From Akkermansia muciniphila (lineage in GTDB: Bacteria > Verrucomicrobiota > Kiritimatiellia > RFP12 > JAAYNR01): a stretch of 64,000 bases of DNA. The translations under genes and the position numbers were made by a program. The DNA lies in NCBI GenBank assembly GCA_945870025.1, contig CAMBQN010000011.1, positions 1 through 64,000 on the forward strand. The letters run 5' to 3'. The notes beneath the pieces were generated by a model that did not search any database, was not told where the DNA came from, and saw nothing but the letters and a program-made list of their open reading frames with translations. This document shows, piece after piece, positions 1 through 8,078 of the stretch (its first letter is position 1; each line of letters starts with the position of its first letter).

Positions 1-198
1 CATTATCGGTCATCACCCGCACTCGCGCAACTGGGTGGTCTATACTACATTGACATGTGAGGCACACGTCGACGCAATGACAATAGCTTATGCGCAAAAT
101 TAAGCGAAAAAATATGAATTCTATGCCCGAACTGGCGAACTCGGGTTAGGATTCTTTCTGCGAATCAACTGCCATCCGCCCCCGCTAACCGATTACGA
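1..198. other. Intergenic left edge, no gene recognised
   Basis: No convincing coding sequence is seen. A TATACT hexamer near 41 and a TTGACA hexamer near 51 are present but are not spaced as one promoter. A short stem CCCGA/TCGGG lies near 127-146. The stretch ends where repeat element E1 begins. Confidence 0.4.
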
Positions 199-344
199 GA
201 GGCGCTTGCAGAACCCCTGCAAGCGCCGGTTTCAGGTTTCAGTGTTCAGGTTTCTGGAAGACGCAACATCGTGTGGTTCTTCCTGACACCCGAAACCTGA
301 CACCTGAACACTCCGCTTGCAAAACAGGCTTTTGCAAACGGCTC
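199..344. repeat. Intergenic element E1, copy 1 (MITE-like)
   Basis: This is a roughly 146-bp element with a hairpin at each end: GCGCTTGCAG/CTGCAAGCGC on the left and a CGCTTGCAAAA.../TTTTGCAAACG stem on the right. The interior holds degenerate TTCAGG/TTCAGTG units and the core GGAAGACGCAACATCGTG. A near-identical copy lies in inverted orientation at 51401-51577 and a partial one at 28202-28256. No ORF is inside. It sits directly upstream of the debranching-enzyme gene, so it may carry or displace that gene's promoter (inference). Confidence 0.75.
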
Positions 345-431
345 ACGATTTTTTCTTTTGTTTCTTTCCGCTGACACAGGTAAGATACCCGTGCTTCCCT
401 CGGTATCTGCATTCGTAAAGGTCGCCCAGCC

Positions 432-3400
432 ATGCCGCTTCAACAACATCCGCCGCCCGGCGCCCGCCTGCTCCAGATCGCGGGCGACACGCTGTCTGTC
501 TCGCTCGACCTCCACCGCGCCCGCCACGGCCGCGCCGTCTTCCGCACCAATCTCGGCAACGCCTCCCGCCGCCGCCGCGAAATCATCGCCGCCGCCCAGG
601 CCGGCGAGCCGCCGCTGGCGCGTGATTGGCACGACGTCCCCATGCGCGACCTCGGCCACGGCCGGCATGTCCTCGCCATCCCGCTGACCGAGGTCGGCTG
701 GTTTGCCGGCAAGGCCTGCTTCATTCCCGCAGGCTCGGATGTCCCGGAATGGCCCGACGGCGGCAATCTCGCCATCAAGGTAGCCCCGGCCCACACCGCC
801 TTTGCCAACACCGTCTACACCGCCTTTGTCCGCCAGTTCGGCGCCGCCTGCCAGGCTGGCCCCCACACCTCCCGCAATGCCGAGCTTACCGCTCCCCTCC
901 TCGCCCAGAACTACACGGTCATTCCCCCCTCGGGCACGTTCCGCGATCTGATCGCACGGCTCGATACCATCCTCGGCGTGATGCGCTTTCGCATCATCCA
1001 GCTTCTCCCGATCCATCCCGTCCCCACCACCTTCGCCCGCATGGGGCTTTATGGCTCTCCCTTTGCCGCGCGCGATCTGTTCGATGTCGACCCGGCGCTC
1101 GCCGTGTTCGACACCCGCGCCACCCCGATCGACCAGTTCCGCGAACTGGCCGACGCCGTCCACGCCCGCGGCGCCCGCCTCTTCCTCGACATCCCCGCCA
1201 ATCACACCGGCTGGGCCTCGGTCTTGCTCACCCACCACCCCGACTGGTTCCGCCGCGCGCCCGATGGCGCCTTTCAGTCGCCCGGTGCCTGGGGCGTCAT
1301 CTGGGCCGATCTCGTCGAGCTGGACTTCGCCAACGCTGGCCTCCGCGCCTTCATGGCCGAGGTCTTTCTCTTCTGGTGCCGCCAGGGCGTGGATGGCTTT
1401 CGCTGTGATGCGGGCTACATGATCCCCGCCGAGACCTGGGCCACGGTCACCGCCTGCGTGCGGGAGTCCTTTCCCGAAACGGTCTTTCTCCTCGAGGGTC
1501 TCGGCGGCAAGATCGAGACCACCGACCACCTCCTCACCGCCGCCAACCTCGACTGGGCCTACTCGGAGGCGTTCCAGATGGAGGACCGCGCCGCCTTCGA
1601 GCGCGAGTTCCCGGCCGCCATCGTCCGCTCCGAAACGTGCGGACCGCTGATCCAGTTCGCCGAAACCCACGACAATAACCGCCTCGCCGCCTGCGGCGAA
1701 TCCTGGGCGCGCCTGCGCACCGCGCTCGCCGCGCTCCTTTCCCAACAGGGGGCGTTCGGTATCACCGCAGGCGTCGAATGGTTCGCGTCGGCCAAACTCG
1801 ATGTCCACGGCGCGTCGTCTCTGAATTGGGACGCCCCTCGCAACCAGGTCGCCGCCATCGCCCGCCTCAACACGCTCCTCGCCAGCCACCCGGCCTTCGG
1901 CGCGGGTGCCGCCGTGACCCTGGTCCAGATCGGCTCCAGCAATACCCTCGCCATCCTCCGCACCCCGCCCGCAGGCCGGGGCGCGCCGCTCCTGGCGCTC
2001 GTCAACCTCGACCCCGACCGGCCGCAGCCGGTCGCCTGGCCCGTCGGACGCTTCCCCGCCGCCGCCGGTTCGCCCCTCTGGGATCTTCTCTCCGGCGAGC
2101 CGTGCGCGGACCCGGCCGGCCAGACGCACCTCTCCCCCGGTCAGGTCCGCTGCCTCACCGCCGACCCCGCCGACCTCCCCGCGCTGGACGCCGCCCTGCA
2201 CGCGCCGACCGCCGAGCCGCCCGCTGTCCGCACCCGCCGCCTCAATCTGCTCGCTCTCCGCGTGGCTGGCTGGCTGGAGCAATCACGCGAGGGAGAGAAC
2301 CCCGACACCCTCGGCGCAGCCCTCGCCGCCGATCCCCGCGCCTTCTGCGCCCATGCCCCGGCCCGGCCGCCCCATAATCCATCCGAAGACTCTTCCGATG
2401 ACTCTTCCGATGATCCTTCGCCGCCCCCCGTGTCTCTCTCTCCCTTGACCCTCTGGACGTTCCCCGCCGACACCCGCCGCATCGTCCCGGTTCCCCCGGG
2501 CCATCTTCTCTTTGTCCGCGCGCCCGCGCCGTTCCGAGTGCGCCTCTCCGACGCCGGCACCGTCCTCGCCTCGGAGGATTCCGTCCCCTTTGATGACGGC
2601 TCGCACGGCACGTTCCTTCGGCCACCCGACACCCGGAACGCCACCGCCCATCGCTTCTGCACCCTCGACCTCTCGGTCTTCGACGCCGCTGGCGTCCGCC
2701 ACGCCTCGGCCCGCTTCCTCGCCCTCGCCACGGGCGGCGCCGTCCCGGTCATGACCTGCTTTCAGGACGGGGCGCTCCGCGACCCCGGTCTCTGCGCCCT
2801 CCTCGCCAATGGCCGCGGCGCCATGTCCCAGGTCCGCGCCGCATGGGGCGAAATCGGCAGCCAGTACGACGCGCTTCTGGCCGTCAACCCCGATCCCCGC
2901 GTCCCGTGCGACCGACGCATCTTTTTCACCCGCTGCCGCACGTGGCTGCGCCATTGCGGCTATTCCCACGCGGTGGATACCACCTGCCTCCAGACCTTTA
3001 CGAGCGATCCGGCGCGCAATGACGTGGCGTGGCATTTCCACGTCCCCTGCGGCATGGGACGCTGGACGCCGATCACCGTGACCCTCTCCCTCGAACGCGG
3101 CCGCAACCGCGCCAGCCTCGCCATCGCCCGCGGCCGGGTCCGCGAAACCGAGGCCGACCGGCGCGCCGACACCTTGGCCGACGATGATCCCGTCACGCTG
3201 GTCCTCCGCCCCGATATCGAGTGGCGCTCGTTTCACGACACCACCCGCGCCTTTACCGGACCCGAACAGGACTGGCCCCGCGCTGTCCAATCCGAGGCCT
3301 GCGGTTTCGTCTTCACGCCCGCTTCTAAGGAAACCTGCTCCATCCGCGTCCCCGGCGCCACCTGGAACCCCGCGCCCGAATGGTCCTACTGCGTGGCGCA

Positions 3401-4790
3401 TCCCGAGGATGCCGACCGCGGCCTCGCTCCCCAGGGCGATCTCTTCTCGCCCGGCTGGTTCGGAATCACCCTCCGCGGCGGCGAATCCGCCACCCTCGTC
3501 GCCGAACGCGCCGATCCGCCCGGCACCCGGCCCGCGCCGAAGCGGCAAGCGCAGGCGCACGGCGCGTCCCCGGCGATGCGCGACGCGCTGGCGTCCGCAC
3601 TCGACGCCTACCTCGTCACCCGCGATGACCTGCTCACCGTGATCGCTGGCTACCCGTGGTTCCTCGACTGGGGCCGCGACACCCTGATCGTCCTCCGCGG
3701 CCTCATCGCCGCAGGCCGCACCGCCGAGGTCCGCGCCGTCCTGCGCGAGTTCGGCCGCTTCGAACGCGCGGGCACCCTGCCCAACATGATCCGCGGCAAT
3801 GACGACGCCAATCGCGACACCTCCGACGCGCCGCTCTGGTTCTGCGTCGTCTGTGCCGACCTCATCCGCGTGCTCGGCCCGCGCGCGGTCCTGACGCTCG
3901 ACTGCGGCGGACGCCCCCTCGCTGATGTCGTCGCCTCGATTCTGACACACTACCGCGACGGCACGCCCAACGGCATCCGCACCGATCCCGACAGCGGCTT
4001 GATCTACAGCCCCGCGCATTTCACCTGGATGGACACCAACCACCCCGCCGCCACGCCGCGTCAAGGCTACCCGGTCGAAATCCAGGCCCTCTGGATCGCC
4101 GCCCTCCGCTTTGCCGCGCGCCATCTCGTCCGGCGCGTGCCGTGGGCCGCCGCGCAGGCCGACCGCGCGCAGGCGTCGCTTGACACCTTCTTCTGGCTCC
4201 CCGACCGCGGGATCACCGGCGCTGGCCCGTCGCCGTGGCTCGCCGACTGCCTCCGCGCTGAACCGGGCGCCCCCGCCGCGCAGGCGGTTCCCGAAGACGC
4301 CCTCCGTCCCAACCAGCTCCTCGCCGTGACCCTCGGCGCCCTCGCCGATCCCCGCCGCGCCGAAGCGGTGGTCCGTGCGTGCGAGTGCCTCCTGGTGCCC
4401 GGCGGCATCCGCTCGCTCGCCGACCGCCCCGTCGCCACGCCACTCCCCGTCTGGCGCGACGGCGCGCTTCTCAATGACCCCGCGCATCCCTACTGGGGCG
4501 CCTACCGCGGCGATGAGGACACCCGACGCAAGCCCGCCTATCACAACGGCACCGCGTGGACGTGGCAGTTCCCTCTCTACGCCGAAGCCCTGCTCGCGGT
4601 CTACGGTTCCTCCGCCCGCGACACCGCCCGTGCCCTGCTCGGCTCCGCCTCCGAGCTGCTCAACGCCGGCTGCGCCGGCCAGATTCCCGAGATCCTCGAC
4701 GGCGACGCCCCCCACGCCCAGCGCGGCTGTCCCGCCCAGGCCTGGGGCGTCTCGGAGCTGCTGCGGGTGTGGGCGCTGACCGACGCTTGA
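432..4790 (+). CDS. Bifunctional glycogen-debranching enzyme (GH13 fused to amylo-alpha-1,6-glucosidase)
   Basis: This 1452-residue protein joins two catalytic modules. Residues about 1-170 form a beta-rich N-terminal region. Residues about 170-600 are a GH13 alpha-amylase-like barrel with GFRCDAG (nucleophile Asp near 325), FLLEG (general acid near 353) and ETHDNNR. A Ser/Asp/Pro-rich linker lies near 650-670. A GDE N-terminal-like beta domain follows, and then an (alpha/alpha)6 debranching domain from about 1050 with FLDWGRDTLI and NMIRGND. In the family, the first module transfers maltooligosyl units and the second hydrolyses the alpha-1,6 branch stub, so one polypeptide could debranch glycogen as the eukaryotic enzyme does. 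No signal peptide is seen, so it is probably cytoplasmic. The ATG at 432 is the first in frame that keeps the N-terminal domain; a Shine-Dalgarno is weak or absent. The antisense strand also carries long open frames, which are GC-skew shadows. Confidence 0.9.
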   Translation: MPLQQHPPPGARLLQIAGDTLSVSLDLHRARHGRAVFRTNLGNASRRRREIIAAAQAGEPPLARDWHDVPMRDLGHGRHVLAIPLTEVGWFAGKACFIPAGSDVPEWPDGGNLAIKVAPAHTAFANTVYTAFVRQFGAACQAGPHTSRNAELTAPLLAQNYTVIPPSGTFRDLIARLDTILGVMRFRIIQLLPIHPVPTTFARMGLYGSPFAARDLFDVDPALAVFDTRATPIDQFRELADAVHARGARLFLDIPANHTGWASVLLTHHPDWFRRAPDGAFQSPGAWGVIWADLVELDFANAGLRAFMAEVFLFWCRQGVDGFRCDAGYMIPAETWATVTACVRESFPETVFLLEGLGGKIETTDHLLTAANLDWAYSEAFQMEDRAAFEREFPAAIVRSETCGPLIQFAETHDNNRLAACGESWARLRTALAALLSQQGAFGITAGVEWFASAKLDVHGASSLNWDAPRNQVAAIARLNTLLASHPAFGAGAAVTLVQIGSSNTLAILRTPPAGRGAPLLALVNLDPDRPQPVAWPVGRFPAAAGSPLWDLLSGEPCADPAGQTHLSPGQVRCLTADPADLPALDAALHAPTAEPPAVRTRRLNLLALRVAGWLEQSREGENPDTLGAALAADPRAFCAHAPARPPHNPSEDSSDDSSDDPSPPPVSLSPLTLWTFPADTRRIVPVPPGHLLFVRAPAPFRVRLSDAGTVLASEDSVPFDDGSHGTFLRPPDTRNATAHRFCTLDLSVFDAAGVRHASARFLALATGGAVPVMTCFQDGALRDPGLCALLANGRGAMSQVRAAWGEIGSQYDALLAVNPDPRVPCDRRIFFTRCRTWLRHCGYSHAVDTTCLQTFTSDPARNDVAWHFHVPCGMGRWTPITVTLSLERGRNRASLAIARGRVRETEADRRADTLADDDPVTLVLRPDIEWRSFHDTTRAFTGPEQDWPRAVQSEACGFVFTPASKETCSIRVPGATWNPAPEWSYCVAHPEDADRGLAPQGDLFSPGWFGITLRGGESATLVAERADPPGTRPAPKRQAQAHGASPAMRDALASALDAYLVTRDDLLTVIAGYPWFLDWGRDTLIVLRGLIAAGRTAEVRAVLREFGRFERAGTLPNMIRGNDDANRDTSDAPLWFCVVCADLIRVLGPRAVLTLDCGGRPLADVVASILTHYRDGTPNGIRTDPDSGLIYSPAHFTWMDTNHPAATPRQGYPVEIQALWIAALRFAARHLVRRVPWAAAQADRAQASLDTFFWLPDRGITGAGPSPWLADCLRAEPGAPAAQAVPEDALRPNQLLAVTLGALADPRRAEAVVRACECLLVPGGIRSLADRPVATPLPVWRDGALLNDPAHPYWGAYRGDEDTRRKPAYHNGTAWTWQFPLYAEALLAVYGSSARDTARALLGSASELLNAGCAGQIPEILDGDAPHAQRGCPAQAWGVSELLRVWALTDA

Positions 4791-4794
4791 CAGC

Positions 4795-4928
4795 CATTCT
4801 CAATATGAGCGCACCCGTACGGTCGAAATCGAAATCGCTATCGCTATCGGGATCGAATGCCTTGCATTTTCGTCGATTTCGGTCCCGATCCCGATTTGGA
4901 TTCCGATAGCGGCTACCCTATTGAGAAT
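4795..4928. repeat. Intergenic element E2, copy 1 (imperfect palindrome of GATCG/GATTTCG units)
   Basis: Outer 10-bp inverted repeats ATTCTCAATA (4795-4804) and TATTGAGAAT (4919-4928) bracket a low-complexity palindrome built of six-base GAAATC/GATCCC-type units. The motif CCGTACGGTCGAA at 4815-4827 and the block CGTCGATTTCG near 4872 recur, in inverted orientation, in the element at 45505-45623. The element could fold into a long hairpin and may also serve as a 3' barrier for the debranching-enzyme transcript (inference). Confidence 0.7.
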
Positions 4929-4938
4929 TGCGGAACGC

Positions 4939-4967
4939 TTGACGCACCCCGCGCCATCTGCTATCTT
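4939..4967 (+). promoter_or_regulatory. Sigma70-type promoter for tRNA-Thr and the GspC-like gene
   Basis: TTGACG (4939-4944), a 17-base spacer and TATCTT (4962-4967) make a good housekeeping promoter 25 bases before the tRNA. Transcription would start near 4974 and run through the tRNA into the next gene, since no terminator is seen between them. Confidence 0.65.
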
Positions 4968-4992
4968 TCCCTTGTTCTTTTAGCGCCTTTGG

Positions 4993-5068
4993 GCCAACGT
5001 AGCTCAGTTGGTAGAGCAGCTCATTCGTAATGAGCAGGTCGTCCGTTCGATCCGGATCGTTGGCTCCA
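4993..5068 (+). tRNA. tRNA-Thr (anticodon CGT)
   Basis: The cloverleaf is complete: acceptor GCCAACG/CGTTGGC, D arm GCTC/GAGC, anticodon stem GCTCA/TGAGC with loop TTCGTAA (anticodon CGT), T arm GTCCG-TTCGATC-CGGAT, discriminator T, and an encoded CCA at 5066-5068. The next ORF starts only 8 bases downstream. Confidence 0.95.
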
Positions 5069-5075
5069 TCTCTCC

Positions 5076-5990
5076 ATGAAATACAGCCTATCCATTGTGT
5101 GGGGCATAGGACTTGCCGCAGGGGCAGCAGGCGCCGTCGTTGCGGCGACCACGGGAGAGCAGGCCGCAGGCGCCTCATTCGCGCCCTATCAGGTGATCAT
5201 CGACCGGGCGATCTTCGGCAAGCCACCGCCGGCCAAAGTCGCTCCCGCTGCTGCGCCGGTTCCCGACCTCGCCGAGAAGCAGGCCGAGGCGCTCGCCAAA
5301 AAGATCACCCTGTGCGCCGTCAACCGCACCCCCGCCGACAACACCGCCGTCGGCATCATTGACAACGACGCCAAACCGCCCCGCAATCTCTATCTCAACG
5401 TCGGCGACACCGTCGACGGCTACACCATCCTCGCCGCCGACTGCGACGCCGAAACCGCCACCATCGAAAAAGACGGCGTCGTCATCTCCCTCCAGCTCGG
5501 CAAGGGATTGATCGCCGCTGGAGCGGCTGCGGCGCCCGCGCCGGCCGCGGCGATAGTCGGTCGCGGACGTTCGTTCGCCAAGATCGCACCAAACGGTGAA
5601 GCCGCCGCGCCGTCCGTCCGGACGGGCGTCATCCGCCGTCCCTCCCAGGCAGGCGCCTCCCGCCCGTCCGGCATGCAGGCCCTGCAACGCGAGACCATGG
5701 AGCAGCGGCGGCAGGAGATGACCAAGATCCGCGAAGAAGGCGGTGATGTCGGCTCTTACATGGAGAAGCTGCGCGAGCGCCAGACTCAGGAGCGCGCGGC
5801 CAATGCCGCCGCCGAGGCGGCCGCCCGCCAGAAGATACAGGAACTCGCCCGCCAGATGAGCGAAGAGGAACTGCGCAAGCAGGAGCGTGAGATCAACCTC
5901 ACCCTCATCGAGGGCGGCTCTCACCCGATCTCCGACATCGAGTTGACACCGGAGGAAGAGGCCGCGCTGCAGAAAAAGGGCGTGCTGTAG
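5076..5990 (+). CDS. GspC-like secretion-associated protein, paralogue 1
   Basis: A 304-residue protein with an N-terminal membrane/signal segment (residues 6-24, WGIGLAAGAAGAVVAA). Residues about 60-150 (AVNRTP..AVGIIDND..LYLNVGDTVDGYTILAAD..ATIEKDGVVISLQLG) resemble the GspC N-terminal homology region of type II secretion systems. An Ala/Pro-rich linker and a charged, probably helical C-terminal half with QEL/EEELRKQE follow. It would sit in the inner membrane and face the periplasm (inference). A second, strongly similar copy follows at 6109. The ATG lies 8 bases after the tRNA CCA end and no Shine-Dalgarno is visible, so translation probably depends on tRNA processing or leaderless initiation. 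TAG is its stop codon. The GspC assignment is by pattern only. Confidence 0.6.
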   Translation: MKYSLSIVWGIGLAAGAAGAVVAATTGEQAAGASFAPYQVIIDRAIFGKPPPAKVAPAAAPVPDLAEKQAEALAKKITLCAVNRTPADNTAVGIIDNDAKPPRNLYLNVGDTVDGYTILAADCDAETATIEKDGVVISLQLGKGLIAAGAAAAPAPAAAIVGRGRSFAKIAPNGEAAAPSVRTGVIRRPSQAGASRPSGMQALQRETMEQRRQEMTKIREEGGDVGSYMEKLRERQTQERAANAAAEAAARQKIQELARQMSEEELRKQEREINLTLIEGGSHPISDIELTPEEEAALQKKGVL

Positions 5991-6026
5991 CTGCTCGGCT
6001 GCGTGTTTTCTGGTGTGCGTATTTTT

Positions 6027-6101
6027 TTCGCTTTTTCCGCTTTTCAGTTTTCAGCTTTTCAGCTTTTCAGCTTTCAGCTTTCCCTCCCACCGTGCTATAC
6101 T
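6027..6101 (+). promoter_or_regulatory. TTTTCAGC array merging into a -10 box upstream of GspC-like paralogue 2
   Basis: About four TTTTCAG(C) units (about 6042-6080) run toward the gene. TATACT (6096-6101) ends 7 bases before the ATG at 6109, so the transcript would start at or next to the start codon (leaderless, inference). The only -35-like sequence at the correct distance (TTTCAG/TTCAGC, 6072-6078) is part of the array. Confidence 0.45.
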
Positions 6102-6108
6102 CTCTCTC

Positions 6109-7041
6109 ATGAAACGCGGCCTGTACAGTCCCGCCTGCTGCGCCCTGAGCCTCGCCATCGCGGCGGCGGCTTCCTGTGGCCTCGCGATGGTTACGCCGCC
6201 GAAAGACAACTTCGCGCCCTATCAGGTGATCATTGACCGGGCGATTTTTGGCAAGCCACCGCCGGTCAAAGTCGCTCCCGTGGCAGCGCCGGTTCCCGAC
6301 CCCGCCGAGAAGCAGGCCGAGGCGCTCGCCAAAAAGATCACCCTGAAAGCGGTCAACTGCACCCCCTCCGGCAACACCGCCGTCGGGCTCATTGACAACG
6401 ACGCCAAGCCGCCCCGCATTCTCTACCTCAACGTCGGCGACACCGTCGATGGCTATACCATCCTCGCCGCCGACAGCGACGCCGAAACCGCCACCATCGA
6501 AAAAGACGGCGTCGTCATCTCCCTCCAGCTCGGCGCGGGGCTTGTGGTCGCCGCCACTCCCACAGCGGTGGCGCCCGCCATTGTTGCTTCAGCGGCGGGG
6601 CCGACGCCTGCGGCGACAGTCCTTGCGGCAGTGGCGCCGCAGAAGCCTGCGGCAACAACACCAACTGATCGCCCCGGCGTCATTCACCGCCCCTCCAGCG
6701 CAGGCGTACCTCTCGCTCACAGAATCCCCACCCGACAGCGCAAGGAGATGGAACAGCAGAAACAGGAAATTGCGAAACTCCGCGAATCAGGCGGCGATAT
6801 CCGCTCCTACATGGAGACACTCCGCGAACGACAGGCGCAGGAGCGGGAAGAACAAAACGCAGTCGAGGAGGCCGCCCGCCAGAAGATACAGGAACTCGCC
6901 CGCCAGATGAGCGAAGAGGAACTGCGCAAGAAGGAGCGCGAAATCAACCTCAGCCTCATCGAGGGCGGCTCTCACCCGATATCCGACATCGAGTTGACGC
7001 CGGAGGAAGAGGCCGCGCTGCAGAAAAAGGGCGTGCTGTAA
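6109..7041 (+). CDS. GspC-like secretion-associated protein, paralogue 2
   Basis: A 310-residue paralogue of the gene at 5076. It has an N-terminal signal/membrane segment (CCALSLAIAAAASCGLAMV), the same FAPYQVIIDRAIFGKPPP start of the mature region, the same GspC-like beta module with LYLNVGDTVDGYTILAAD, a longer Ala/Pro-rich linker, and an almost identical C-terminus ending TPEEEAALQKKGVL. The first and last thirds are nearly identical in DNA to paralogue 1 while the linker differs, which suggests recent duplication or gene conversion. The ATG at 6109 is preferred over an upstream in-frame ATG (6013), because the added residues would be the translated TTTTCAGC array. Function is inferred only from resemblance to GspC. 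Confidence 0.6.
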   Translation: MKRGLYSPACCALSLAIAAAASCGLAMVTPPKDNFAPYQVIIDRAIFGKPPPVKVAPVAAPVPDPAEKQAEALAKKITLKAVNCTPSGNTAVGLIDNDAKPPRILYLNVGDTVDGYTILAADSDAETATIEKDGVVISLQLGAGLVVAATPTAVAPAIVASAAGPTPAATVLAAVAPQKPAATTPTDRPGVIHRPSSAGVPLAHRIPTRQRKEMEQQKQEIAKLRESGGDIRSYMETLRERQAQEREEQNAVEEAARQKIQELARQMSEEELRKKEREINLSLIEGGSHPISDIELTPEEEAALQKKGVL

Positions 7042-7087
7042 TGCTAGCGTGGCGCCATTCGTACACCCCCATCCAGGAGTAACCGTC

Positions 7088-7897
7088 ATGACAAACCGCA
7101 CCTTCCTCGCAATCGCCCTCTCGCTGACGCTCGGTCCCGCGCTTTGGGCACAACAGACGCCGAAGGCCGACCCGCCTGCCGCCGCCCCCGCCGCGACAAA
7201 ACCCGACCCCGATGTACGCGCAGCCGTCCAGGCCGCCATGCTCGCCCGAACCGGCGGCATCATTCAATCGCCGGTCACCGGACCCGCCTTGCTCTTTCTG
7301 AACACACAGACGCAGACCCCCGAAAAAACGCTGCGCGCCACGGCTGACACCATCGCGCGTGTGCTGCGTCTGCACGTTGAAGTGGCCACCCGCGAGTCGG
7401 CCGACCCGATCGCCGAGGCGGCCAAAGCCCTGGCGGGCACCACTACCGCCGCGGTCGTCATTATCGCCAACCTCCCCGGCCAGCCCTCGCTCCTGATCGC
7501 CCCCGAAGCCCGCTGGGCCTTGGTCAATTGCGCCCCTCTGGGCGACAAGGGCGTCTCGAACGAGCTGCGCGACGAACGGGTGCAGAAGGAAATCTGGCGG
7601 GCGTTCGGCTACCTGATGGGCGCGGCCAACTCCAATTTCGAAACCTGCGTGCTCAAGAGCGTCGTCACCCCCGCCGATCTCGATGCCCTGAAGGGAAAGA
7701 GTCTCAGTCTAGAGCCGTTCAACAAGATCATGACCCACGCGCAGAAATTGGGCATGAAGCCGGTCAAGGTCACGTCCTACCGCCGCGCCATCGAAGAGGG
7801 CTGGGCCCCCGCGCCGACGAATGATGTCCAGAAGGCCATCTGGAACGAGGTCAAGCAGAAGGCAGAAAAGCAAGGGGAAGCCAAGGCGGCGGAATAG
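7088..7897 (+). CDS. Secreted protein of unknown function
   Basis: A 269-residue protein with a signal peptide (MTNRTFLAIALSLTLGPALWAQ, likely cut after the AQQ region), an Ala/Pro-rich spacer, a middle region with VVIIANLPGQPSLLIAPEARW, and a Lys/Glu-rich tail. The region around residues 80-190 could be an alpha/beta domain, but I do not recognise the family. Start ATG 7088 has AGGAGT 8 bases upstream. It follows the two GspC-like genes by about 45 bases and may be co-transcribed with them. Confidence 0.7.
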   Translation: MTNRTFLAIALSLTLGPALWAQQTPKADPPAAAPAATKPDPDVRAAVQAAMLARTGGIIQSPVTGPALLFLNTQTQTPEKTLRATADTIARVLRLHVEVATRESADPIAEAAKALAGTTTAAVVIIANLPGQPSLLIAPEARWALVNCAPLGDKGVSNELRDERVQKEIWRAFGYLMGAANSNFETCVLKSVVTPADLDALKGKSLSLEPFNKIMTHAQKLGMKPVKVTSYRRAIEEGWAPAPTNDVQKAIWNEVKQKAEKQGEAKAAE

Positions 7898-7925
7898 CCG
7901 GCTGGACGCCGCACCCCTGCCCCGA

Positions 7926-8078
7926 GATGCTTGCCGATAACGGCAAGCCGCTGTAACCACCCTTCTTACCGCGCGGCGGCCTTATTACTGCGCGTGGCCT
8001 TATTACTGCGCCGGGCCTTATTACTGCGCGGCGGCCTTATTACTGCGCCGGGCCTTATTACTGCGCGGTGGCGTTATC
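7926..8078. repeat. Hairpin/GTAATAA repeat block downstream of transposase gene 1
   Basis: The block begins with a GCTTGCCG/CGGCAAGC hairpin (7929-7948) and the tag CGCTGTAACCACCCTT (7949-7964). Five 18-19-base tandem units TTATTACTGCGC(N)GGCC follow (about 7983-8078), and the last one supplies the stop codon of the transposase. The first 47 bases are repeated at 8998-9044 on the other side of that gene. Confidence 0.75.

Noticed and set aside
246-4715. Long open frames on the minus strand opposite the debranching enzyme
   Set aside because: They have biased Gly/Ala/Arg/Glu composition with no family signature, and lie exactly antisense to a clearly recognised enzyme. They are GC-skew shadows.
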